A DNA stretch of 64,000 nt, taken from Ulota crispa (lineage: Eukaryota; Streptophyta; Bryopsida; Orthotrichales; Orthotrichaceae). Every line of letters begins with the position of its first letter. Position 1 is the first letter of the stretch. A program made the position numbers and the translations under genes. Of this stretch, positions 35,810-45,517 are shown one piece after another. Location: NCBI GenBank assembly GCA_963920765.1, contig OY987244.1, positions 5,024,501 through 5,088,500 on the forward strand. The letters are read 5' to 3'. The notes beneath the pieces were generated by a model that saw only the letters and a list, made by a program, of their open reading frames with translations, made no database searches and was not told the origin of the DNA.

Positions 35810-36772
35810 ATGCTGTTAGAGCCTCCCCTAAAGGCTCAAGTGGTCCCTTGGGGGCCAAATGGGGTTTTAGGCATGTACTTATAACTAAATTACTTTGTGT
35901 GATTTTCTAAAACTTTTATGGAAGACAAGTTCAAAGATCTTTGTGGGCATCTAATTTTTTCTTCATTTTGACATTTATTGAAGAAGTTATGCACAAATTT
36001 CTGAAAAACATGAGAGGGCAGGCAACCCAAAAGCTATTTTAAAAATTGCATTTAAAAAAAGAGAGTTGAAATTGGTTCTTTAGATTTAGATATATATGTG
36101 GGAAGCTTTGAATCACTCAATTTTGATTGATGAGTGAGAAGTTTTAATTTACGGGTAGGTATGGGACTCCCAAACCTCCATTCCTTATACCCCTTGTAAA
36201 ATTTGGTGCTTTACTTATTTGAGCTCTTTGTGTATTTGTTTTTGACCTTTTTTTTCCAAGGTGTAGTAGACTAAGATTCCTTGGTTTTCACCATTTGGAT
36301 CACAATAATTTAGATTTCTAAATTTTACATATATCCTCCAATTTTGCTTATTGTATATGCAAATTTCATGGCCTTACGGCATTGCAAGATTTTACAGAGC
36401 ATGATTCACACCTCCAATTCATTTGAGAATTCTCCCACTCTTACCTAACTTGGTATTCTACATGGAAAAAATAAACCTCAGCTTTGCATATAGCAATTTT
36501 TTGCTATAGGAGCAGTCAAAGACTTTTGAACGTTTTGGGCAACAAGGAAAAAAACTTTTTTTTTCACCTCAAATGTCAATACCTCACTCCTCTACATTTA
36601 AAATGAGCTGATTTTTTCCCACATATACCTCTCATAGTCTAGGGCAAGATCCTACTGTTGAATTTCCAATAAATTTTTTTTTCCTTACCTTTCTACTCAA
36701 TCCTCCAAAAGTGACAGTTTTTAGTGACTTTCAAAGAAAAAAAGGGCTTGGACCTTTTAGGGGTTAACCCTT
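35810..36772. repeat. diverged member of the CCCCTAAAGG long-palindrome family
   Basis: The left part parallels the 20955-21683 element (GGCATGTACTTATAACTAAA; TTGAAGAAGTTATGCA; GGGAAGCTTTGAATCA) and the right end is TTTAGGGGTTAACCC at about 36757-36772. The second arm is not a good inverse, so this copy is degraded or chimeric. Confidence 0.5.
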
Positions 36773-37000
36773 AAAGGACCAAGCAACCCTTTGCGGCCAA
36801 TACAATACAGGATATTTTTCTTGTATTTGGAATGCATCCACACCTTTATAACATTTGAGATCAACAAAGAAGTTAGAATATAGATCAATGCTATTCTAGT
36901 GAGGTAGTCAAGATCCCAAATTAAAACATTTGTTGGTAGCAAATACCAGTAATACAGCAGCGTACATACTATGTAATTTACTAACTCGGTCCTTGTAGGG

Positions 37001-38955
37001 TTAAAACAAGAAGTCACATCGTTCATGCTTGACACCGGAACCGACTGGTGGAGCATGCACCGCAGCAAAGCCAACTATTTCCGAATCGTGGTACAAACTA
37101 TCGGCCTGTCGCATGTGCTGACCAGTCACGAAAGAAATAATCATTAAACAAAACAAACTCCTATACAAAAGTGCTAATAACAAAATCATGAGACACTCCC
37201 GTTGTTCGAGTTTGCTCTTCACTGAAATAACTCAAGCTACGCTCCAATGGCGAAGTCGTTGGCTGATATGAACACTGGCCAGTGCTGTTGATGTCATGGT
37301 TGTCACATTGGTTGCCAGTCCGCCCAAATTGCCCAATTGAGCTCATGTCCGTCCCATTAACTCATAGTTGATTTTAAAATGATAAAAATTGATGAAAAGA
37401 ACTTACTTTGTGAGTGTTGGTGACACTTATTATTTCCAACATGAAGTCAAAACATGGATTGAAAGCCATATCAAGTACTAAAAATGAAAAGTAATAACTT
37501 AATTCTTCTTATATTAGGTCCAAAACCTTAAAACTGCCTTAAAAACACAAGAAGACAGACACTCTTGCTGTTCGTTTTGTCTGTACTATCTAACAGCCAA
37601 AACTTGCCCAAAGTAACAACCTTGCTGGCTAGTGCTGGTGATGCGCAGGCTGTGTTGAATGGAGTGCTGGCAATATCGACCTGGTCACCGATATTTGCAG
37701 TTGGAGGAGACCAATGACCACCACATCCTGCTCCTGATCCTCATCGGATATCCTGAGCTGCTGCTGCTGCCGACGCTCTTCTTGTACATGTTTCTCATCG
37801 GGTCTTGGAACTACCGGTCTCGGTCACGAAGGCCGCCTTTCATGGATGCCAAGCTTTCTCAAGGAGAGTTTTTGGGCCACCCGGATGAATTGGAGGAAAA
37901 GTTTAACATCGTCCCTGCCAACAATGCTCAAGAGGTTTGGAAATATCAATCCTCATCCTCACCCTCTAAATGAAGTTAAAGAAAGAAGGGCAAATTTCAT
38001 GGATACCCCTGAAGTTTGCGATATTTGCAAAAATATCCCTGCTTTTTCAGAAATTACACATGTACCCTTGGACCATAATTATTAGGCATTTATTTGTTAT
38101 GCATGTACTTCCTTCATGACCGATGTTGAAGAAGAGAATGTAATGAAACAGAAAAGAAGCAACATGCGCACAAAGGAAGAAGAGAGGTGACATGCACAAT
38201 AAAACAAACGCCTAAAAATTTTAGTCCTAGGATATTTGTGCAATTTCTGAAAAAGCAGGAGTATCTATGAAAATATTGCAAACTTGAGGGATATCCATGG
38301 AATTTTCACAAGAAAGAACTACCCTGATGTTAAGAGTCTGAGTACAATGCGTAGCTGAATTCCTTACAGTTACTACATCATTTTATGCCCAGAACTACTT
38401 CAAAGAATTGTAAGAGTTGCATTTTTAGAGCAAGTTTGAGAGCAAGTTTAGGCAGTTTGAGGTTCCAACTCCAAAGCGGTTTGTAATTTGACAAGTTTGA
38501 AATGACTTGCTGACAGGTACTAAAGTTTAGGTACTAGCAATTGCGTGGTGTGGCGGGACGGATTCAAAATGCACTTGGGGACCTTGCTAGTATAGGGGAG
38601 AAGGCTCACTCCCTGCTAAGTTGGCGAGATCCCAAGTCTGAAAATTCTTCAACACTTAAATGAAAAAACCAAGCTACCTAAGTTCTTGCTAAATTCTTGC
38701 GACAATTTTGCTACATTAAATGTTTAGCTATCAGACTTTGAGTGGCTAAACAACGATTGTATGTGCAGGGCAACATTCATGTTCATTACCTTTTGTTTGG
38801 TGGCTTCGATTGTGTTGTACGTGACGCCTTTTCAAGTGGTGGCGGTGTTGTTTTGTGTATACGCGCTGAGACACCCCCGGTTCCGAGATCCTTTGCCTTC
38901 TCTCCCTCTCAACCTCTTCAAAAGGTTACCTTCACAGTCAGATCGAATTTTGTGA
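37001..38955 (+). pseudogene. MCTP (multiple C2 and transmembrane region protein) 3' remnant, disrupted
   Basis: Remnant exons cover the C-terminal membrane region of a plant MCTP, a plasmodesma/ER-tethering family. 37001-37090 reads EVTSFMLD then WSMHRSKANYFRIV. After an intron, 37649 onward reads AVLNGVLAIS, then DICSWRRPMTT, then GYPELLLLPTLFLYMFLIGS and FMDAKLSQGEFLGHPDELEE. 38529-38635 reads VAGRIQNALGDLASIGEKAH then SLLSWRDPK. 38769-38955 reads CLVASIVLYVTPFQVVAVLF and ends SLPLNLFKRLPSQSDRIL. GT-AG borders persist and the WRDPK/ATF junction splices in phase. Damage: a one-base loss near 37682, a frameshifting deletion near 37715, and a TAG at 38535-38537 where RYDQLR is expected. No C2 domains are found upstream. 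It is therefore a pseudogene or 3' fragment. Confidence 0.85.
37988..38309. repeat. family-1 foldback MITE with perfect 9-bp TSD inside the MCTP remnant
   Basis: Ends GGGCAAATTTCATGGATACC and its near-inverse, terminating CATGGAATTTTCAC. Flanks 37979-37987 and 38310-38318 both read AAGAAAGAA. It lies in an intron-like gap between two MCTP remnant exons. Confidence 0.85.
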
Positions 38956-39865
38956 GACAAGTTCATGTGAATGTAGGTCTATGCCAGGTCGATGAGAGCA
39001 GCCTTTTTCTTATATATGCAGCTGCTTCTCGCCTTCTTAGTCTTGTACTATTATAAACTACTACAAAGTTTCTGCTAATATGAATCATTGTTCCATTAGA
39101 TGGACTTTGCTTTTAACGCATTAGTGCAAGAAGTAGACCATACTATGAATTTCTTATTCCCTATTAATGCAATCCATACGGTAAAAACTCCGCCGTCTTG
39201 ATTTCTGTCATTCCTACGTCAACGTAGAATAGAATGACATAATCGTACACTTGCTACATATGTGCTAATACAATTACGCATGTACTTAAAGAGAGCTGGT
39301 GCAAATAGAGTTCACTATCTACACACATGTTCCGCTATAATAGATATTTGTAAAAGAGAGCAAATGTATCAATATGTAACTACTGTATGAGAGTGCATAG
39401 CAATACCTCGATTCATAAGGAACTAGTCATAGGCAACGACTTCATCGTTGATAAAATGAGCATGGAGACAAAACACTTGAATATGAGCACGTTTAACTCC
39501 GGTGTGTCCAGTGCTGGAACAGGTACATAATATATATACCCAGTCAGACATTGAAGCACTAGTTTTGTAAAAACGATACATTCCTGAGTAAGGAAAATTT
39601 CTTCAAGCAGCATTGAAAGCTTCCTGAAATAAACCTGCCAGGCCCCCTTCATTCATCGTTAGTTGACGGGCTTATTCCAAAGAAATTACAATTCAGCGAT
39701 GGTTCAAAAGAATCTCGCTAGAATCGTTCTACAGAACCAAAAGCATATATTTCTGGAGGGAGGCCCTCTCCACGAAATAGAGCTCCAACGCACGAGTATG
39801 ACTAAATATCAGATCACTCACAGCAACAACAAATTCACAACGCAACTACGCATCGCAATGCTTAT

Positions 39866-40700
39866 ACCTAATTGCAATTCCTACCCAAAAGCCACCCATG
39901 TAGATTCTTGTCTAAAATGTTCATGGTCTCAATATAAAAGCCTAGTAAGGTTTATTTTGAGTACAAGTACAATCAATCTTTCAAAAACCTAAATATATTC
40001 ACAGTGTCCAAAAATAACTACACGCTAGAGTGAGTTGGAATCCTCTTTCGACTACCACAAGCTGCATTAACCACTTAATAATAGGCAGTTCGATTATAGG
40101 AACCACGCTCTAGTTTCTTACGTGGAAGCTTTGAAGTATGTGTAGATATCTTAAATCTGCCCTTGTGGATTGTGACCAAAGCTGTGATGAAGTCCAGGAG
40201 AAGAATGCAGCAAGGAAGAAGATATCCAACCATTGGCATCTGCACCTCCTGAAGAACTCGGATCCATCAGAATCAGGCCCGCTAGAATACGTAGAAAGAC
40301 AATAGAGAAGTCTTCCTAACACCTTGCAATACAACCCTAAAAGAAAACACTGTTGAAATTTCTTCCTTGAGACCATTGATGACAAAAAAAAGGAATACAA
40401 CAGGATTCCACCGACTTTGTAAATGCCAAGCAGGAACACTATGAAGAAATTGCCAGCTCTTCCAAGCATCATGACCTCCAGCAGGAATCACACTCACACT
40501 TGGTGTCACAACAATCGGAAAATAAATTTTCAAGGGAGTTTATAGCAGTGTACCAGTAATCCCATTCGTTGTCCCTGAACAACATGCGCAGCTCACGTCA
40601 TAGCGTATCCATCTGGAAGATCCTGATTTCCTGCACAGCTGCACAAAAACTCTGCGTGAACAGAAGCAGAAGGCAAGACATTGGAAGAGAAGTTTAAGCT
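39866..40700. repeat. dispersed repeat, partner of about 48370-49450
   Basis: Collinear blocks are shared with 48.37-49.45 kb: ACCTAATTGCAA...AAAAGCCACCC, then TTGCCAGCTCTTCCAAGC...GACCTCC versus TTGCCGGCTCTCTCAAGC...GACCTCC, then GCAGCTCACGTCATAGCGTAT versus a similar ATAGAGTAT block. Spacing differs because of insertions. No intact ORF is recognised. Confidence 0.5.
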
Positions 40701-41309
40701 TGTGATTAACCCCTAAAAGACACGGTAGAAACTCATACAAACATGACCATTTATTGCTAAACTATAAGAAAATTCAGAATAAGCTCACACTCCCTACAAG
40801 AGCAGCTTGATCCTCAATGGGTTAAATCCAAGAGGCGCCACTAACCATGCGCTTGTAGACTGGGCAGAGACTTTGAGGTAATTAATAAAACTTGCCAGAA
40901 AGACAGGCACAATTCATATCGATGTTGAAAATGTACACCACTACAGCATTAGATTTGTAACAAATTTAGAACATCTACCAATAAACCATAAGACTTTCAA
41001 GTCTTCCATGCTTGGGATACTCAAACTCTGCATTACTGCGGATGCGTTAGTATCCACTTCTTTGAATGTTTGAAAAGGTAAATATCATGAAGGTTGAAGA
41101 AACCAATTGCAAGGAACAACATATTAGGTGAATTGGGAAAAGAGTAGGGACCGTTCTGTACTCTACCTTAATCTTACATACAGTAAATGTGGGCATAGCT
41201 ATAGCTCAAAGTTGTAATCATTTGAAATTCTTGGAGGCAATTACAGAGACTTCACTCTTGTACAAGAAAGTGCACGCTTATTTTGTTGTAATATGCTAAA
41301 TTGTACATA

Positions 41310-41619
41310 AGGTAGGAGCACCCATAAGCGTCAGTGTCCCCATAACCGTCACCTCTGAAATCTTGGAAAATCTGTGGAAGTGAATAGATGTAATGACAAG
41401 GATGTACCATATGTGAACATGAAATCTTGAAAGTGGTTATGGGTGCAATGACAATTTGCTCTTTAAAAATTCACAACTTATTCTCACAGTATCCAAATAA
41501 TACATTAAAAATGCAAACTTTTTTTTCTGTTCCTAATAGGATCCTATAATTTGCTAATTGTTTATTAATAGTCATCATGTTCCAAACCCTTAGTTTGACG
41601 TTTATGGGTGCTCCTACCT
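41310..41619. repeat. AGGTA-type MITE (short family), copy 2, with TA TSD and an empty site in this window
   Basis: Ends AGGTAGGAGCACCCATAAGC and its near-inverse, terminating GGTGCTCCTACCT, flanked by TA. It interrupts a repeat whose uninterrupted copy is at 1015-1290. The joined flanks here give CATAATGAC, exactly as in the inverse of positions 1044-1052. Confidence 0.92.
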
Positions 41620-41701
41620 TAATGACAGCAATAGTGAAAGTCCTAGAATGTACTATCTTTCCCAATTTACCTAATATCAATGGTGTTAAGGGCGTTCTAC
41701 C

Positions 41702-41917
41702 TCAAAGGTGTCTGACGGTGTGCACGACGGGATGCAAGGGCCCGCCAGGGACGCACACTAAAAGCAGCACCAGCACAGCCACACCGGTGAACAGCGACGG
41801 CGTGCGCCAAAAGCCCACGACCTCTTGCGCTACCTCGTGGCTTTGTTGCATCAATCCGGGCACCACGAAGACCGTCACCACCAGGAACAGGAGCAGCGAC
41901 AGAATGAAAAACGGAAG
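41702..41917 (-). CDS. possible small two-pass membrane protein (71 residues), uncertain
   Basis: A GC-rich minus-strand frame from ATG at 41917 (MLPFFILSLLLFLVV) contains two hydrophobic stretches, about residues 2-23 and 47-62, separated by a polar loop (QQSHEVAQEVVGFWRT). Its composition stands out from the AT-rich surroundings. I do not recognise the family. It abuts a minisatellite upstream, and it could equally be a fragment of a larger decayed gene. Confidence 0.25.
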   Translation of the reverse strand, partial: LPFFILSLLLFLVVTVFVVPGLMQQSHEVAQEVVGFWRTPSLFTGVAVLVLLLVCVPGGPLHPVVHTVRHL

Positions 41918-41944
41918 CATTTGTAGTCCTCTCAAAACAGCTCT

Positions 41945-42205
41945 CACTTCTCTTCCGAAATGCTCTTTCCCGAATGCTCACTTCCAAATGCTCACTTCCC
42001 AATGCTCACTTCCCAATGCTCACTTCCCAATTCTCACTTCCGAAATGCTCTTTCACTTCCGAATGCTCACTTCCGAAATGCTCTTTCACTTCCGAATGCT
42101 CACTTCCCAATGCTACTTCCGAATGCTCACTTCCAAATGCTCACTTCCCAATGCTCACTTCCGAAATGCTCACTTCCAAATGCTCACTGCCGAAAGCTCA
42201 CTTCT
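41945..42205. repeat. 14-base minisatellite, unit CACTTCCCAATGCT
   Basis: About 18 units of CACTTCC(C/G/A)AATGCT occur in tandem, some separated by a CTTT insert (AATGCTCTTTCACTTCC). Overlapping plus-strand frames translate to a repetitive Asn/Pro/His peptide, a by-product of the repeat. Confidence 0.92.
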
Positions 42206-42303
42206 GAATGGAGTCAGTCGTCGAGCTTGATCATTCAAACCTCAGAAACATGGCGATGGAACTAAAACCGGCGCCTTTGGCTCACAAATATCCCATACAG
42301 AAG

Positions 42304-42475
42304 TTATTTGATTGCCTCTTCACAATCGTTGCACTTGCATCTGGTCCCGACTACGGCGCTGCAGTGGATGCCGTCAAAGCAAACATGCAGCGGACAATCA
42401 GTTAACAGAGAAGCACTCGTAAGCTTGACAAAAGGCGTGGCACGCGCTGTCACAATGCTTGTCCCGACTCCCGAG
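42304..42475 (-). pseudogene. cysteine-rich remnant, weakly like a CXC (CPP/tesmin) motif
   Basis: On the minus strand one frame (about 42390-42304) reads HVCFDGIHCSAVVGTRCKC then NDCEEAIK and a stop. The spacing C-F-x-x-G-x-x-C ... C-x-C-x-x-C resembles the second half of CXC domains in plant CPP proteins. The preceding frame (42475-42405) has HCDSACHAFCQAYECF. The two parts lie in different frames and the match is short, so this may be chance. Confidence 0.2.
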
Positions 42476-43368
42476 TGTTCCCTCTTGTTCTTTGTTGCAA
42501 GCTTTCATGAATGCTGGCCCTACCACGCCTCCAATCAAGATGGTATTGGCATTGACGCCGACGTGGGTATCATCCTGGATTCCTTCCTCACGAAGGATGG
42601 ACAGTGGAGAGTGGAGGCAGTGGAGGCGTGGAGCTGACAATGGTGTCGTGAGTCGTGGCTGACCCCAACGATTTGCCTGAACATGGGCCAGCGTGTAAAG
42701 AGCTGGCTAGGTATCAGTCCTCCTAGCTGACCTAAAACCCTACAAACTAATCGTAATGCTGATCTATAACCCTACAATAAGGTAAACGTATCGTTCACCG
42801 AGCATCACCCAATGCCGACCCCTACTTTTGAGGTTTTGAGGTGTGCTGCCACTCACTCTTGAATAGTGGAGCAGTAAATGTCATTTGCACAAGCGATCCT
42901 TGCCACATGTCAGCTTAGGAGCTAGTTTGGGAGAGTTGGGATTGGGACAATCAAGCACATGTATAGGAACTCATCCAAGCAATTTCAAGGGTAATCTAGA
43001 GTCCCTAATTGGGACCCTATGAGCTGCAATTTTGATTTTTAATATAAAATAATCTACAATACATTTTCCCACAAAAATTACATTCAGTGATAGTTTGTTG
43101 AAAGGCTAACCCTATGGACTTTTTTTTCTTGGAATTTTCCAAAACCTTGAGGTACCCCAAACCCTTAAATGCTCGGGTATAGGTACATTTACCTTACTAC
43201 TCCTATTCACCTATTGTCCTATAGTCCTATACTATTGATCAGTGTTCACCACTAACTTACAGCCAAAAGTTTTGTAGATCTTTTTGGTATGCATAAAAGA
43301 CGTGAGTATGGTATCACGTACGGTGTGAAAGTTGAAGTTTTAGCCTGTTTAGCACTGCTTTTTATCCT

Positions 43369-43744
43369 TTTGAACTAAGGAGCGGTTCCCTCTACGCTCC
43401 ACGTCCCCTCTATGCAAGTCCCACCTCAAAGTCAAATCCTAACTTAGTTGGATTATAAAGAGCAAAAAAGGAGTATTAAAGAAAGCCATAAATACTATAT
43501 GCAAAAATATTGTTGGGACTTGGGCTAAAAGTTAGGTCTAGCAAAATGCTTGACCCCAATTTGGAATGAGGTCCCATTGTTTTTAAAACCAAAAACTTTA
43601 AAAAAAAAATTATCATGTAAGTAATCAAGGTGTGGGACTTTGGACAAAGTGTGATGTGCCAAGTCCTACTTTTGGCTTTACAGCAATTGGATTCTCTAAT
43701 TCAATAGGATGTGGAACATAATGTAAACCATTCCTTAGTTCAAA
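43369..43744. repeat. TIR element (TTTGAACTAAGGA), 376 bases
   Basis: Left end TTTGAACTAAGGA and right end TCCTTAGTTCAAA are perfect inverse copies. Much of the interior is repeated as a diverged direct copy at about 43775-44115 (ATGCAAAAATATT, GACTTGG-CTAAAAGTT-GGT blocks). No ORF is recognised. Confidence 0.7.
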
Positions 43745-43774
43745 CGGCCACAATCATAGATAGACTCAATTCTT

Positions 43775-44115
43775 AGGGCCAGTTCAAATTACGTCCCACA
43801 TCCCATCTTTGTTGGTCCCATTGCAACACCAAATCCCAACTTAGTTGGTATATTAAAAGCAAAGAGCATTCCTAAGTAAAGTTATGAATATAACATGCAA
43901 AAATATTAATGAGACTTGGACTAAAAGTTGGGTTTAGCAAAATGGTCAACCCAAAACTTGAGTGAAGTCCCACCTCTAGCGCCAAAACTTGCAAAAGATG
44001 TTGCCATGTAAACAACCAAGACGTGGGACTTGAAACATAGTATGAAACACCAAGTCCCAAGTTTGGCTCCACACCAATCAGATTTCAGTGGGACTCGGGA
44101 CATAGTGTAAATCAA
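43775..44115. repeat. diverged direct neighbour of the TTTGAACTAAGGA element
   Basis: Shares the order of blocks with 43369-43744, from CCCAACTTAGTTGG to GGGACATAGTGTAAA, but lacks the clear terminal inverted repeat. It is probably an older copy or one half of a tandem pair. Confidence 0.6.
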
Positions 44116-45517
44116 CCTTAAGATTGGCTAGGAAGAATGCATATCCCTCTTCCAACAGCTACTCATTGATTATGAGTAGCAATGAAATATGTTAAGGGTC
44201 CTTGAATAAGTGTGCTCATTGCTCATTACTAAGTTCAGTCCCTAACGACTTTTCAACATATGTACAAAATACAACCTCTTCGAATGAATCATTGCAAACG
44301 AACTTGTAATTGTAAAACAGTCTCAGACTTATTAAATAGTAACTGACAACAATGCACTTTCATTTTGCATTCTAAATACCTACATAACAACGTAGCATAC
44401 TTGTCATACATACAAACAATGCCTAAACCCCTAAAGCCTAAAACTCCATCTCGAGACCCCAAGTGAAAAGATGAAGATTCCATGAAAATGGAGCCAACAA
44501 ATTTTGATTTTGTGAAAAGGAACAATTCTTTTCTACATATTCTGTGTTTTCTCACTTCTCAAAACTATCTATAAGAAAGATCTAATGCAGTATTTACAAA
44601 ACAAGGGACTTGTTTTTCTCTCAAAGTCAAAATATCAGATTCTATTTTTTGTAGAACAGCCCATTTTTATTGAAATGCATGTTAGATGGTTATGCATCAG
44701 ATTTGTTGTGCTAAAAGAGGCTTTTGGCCTTGTAGCACCTAAGTACCTTGGCTTGCCTTTTGAGTAAAGTACGCTTCTCTCGATGCCAAGCTTCCTGGCG
44801 ATCCAGAGCCAATAACTCGCGAAAAAAAAAAAAAAAAATGAACACATGGCTGGAAGGAGAGGTGAAAGCCTTGTAAACGCAAAACTGGAAAACTACAGCT
44901 GTTTCTAATACAACATTGTAAGAAAAGCGAAGATGATTTGAACTAAATCCAGAGAGTGCATTCCTGTGGCCAAGCAGCTTCTTTTAATGTGCGGCATACT
45001 TGGAGTGATCTACTGTAACCCTAAAACCACAAGGACATTGTAAGCTCATCGATAATTTTGTGGTAACCAACAAAGCTAGAGAGAAAGAATTAATGCATGG
45101 AAATATTTTTTAATAGAAATTGATTTTCTGACATCCGGTTTTGGGTAACAACGTTCTTTAACGTAAGGTAAACATGTAAGAGGACGAATTACAGGAAAGT
45201 GCAACATTGACAGTATAAAAAACACTCGATGGATTGTATTTGCACAAAATTCTAAAAGCATTTTGTGAAAACTAATTGTTGTTCAGTTTCAACGGAAAGC
45301 CAAAAAACAATACTCGAAAGTTAAAACATACTTAGTAGAGAGCATGCATGGTGACCAATAAATGAACAACGGCTGCCTTCTTGTTGCTTTTAATACCTTT
45401 CACTTGAGATGAACTCACGACTGAACTAAAAAAGAATCTGGACCATTTAGATTCCCTTTTCAAGGATGTTGACATGAGAATGTTTCTCTCGACAACACCC
45501 TGGTAAGATCTCTTCAA

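Larger units (their letters stand above)
33488..37000. other. intergenic region between BTB gene and MCTP remnant
   Basis: Contains the BTB 3' flank, an AGGTA-type element (34745-35164), a partial family-1 MITE (35538-35768) and a diverged copy of the long-palindrome family (about 35810-36772). I looked for C2-domain remnants of the upstream part of MCTP and saw none. Confidence 0.5.
38956..45517. other. repeat-rich intergenic region between MCTP remnant and PPTase gene
   Basis: Holds a dispersed repeat at about 39866-40700, an inserted AGGTA-type MITE at 41310-41619, a GC-rich island with a small hydrophobic ORF (41702-41917), a 14-base minisatellite (41945-42205), cysteine-rich remnants near 42.3-42.5 kb and paired elements at 43369-44115. 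I identify no intact known gene. Confidence 0.5.

Noticed and set aside
40110..40472. 120-codon hydrophobic minus-strand ORF
   Set aside because: It lies in a dispersed repeat with a diverged copy at 48.4-49.4 kb and shows no conserved family pattern. The same strand reads equally well in another frame.
41577..42230. 217-codon plus-strand ORF rich in Asn, Pro and His
   Set aside because: Its second half is a translation of the 14-base minisatellite and its first half is MITE sequence.
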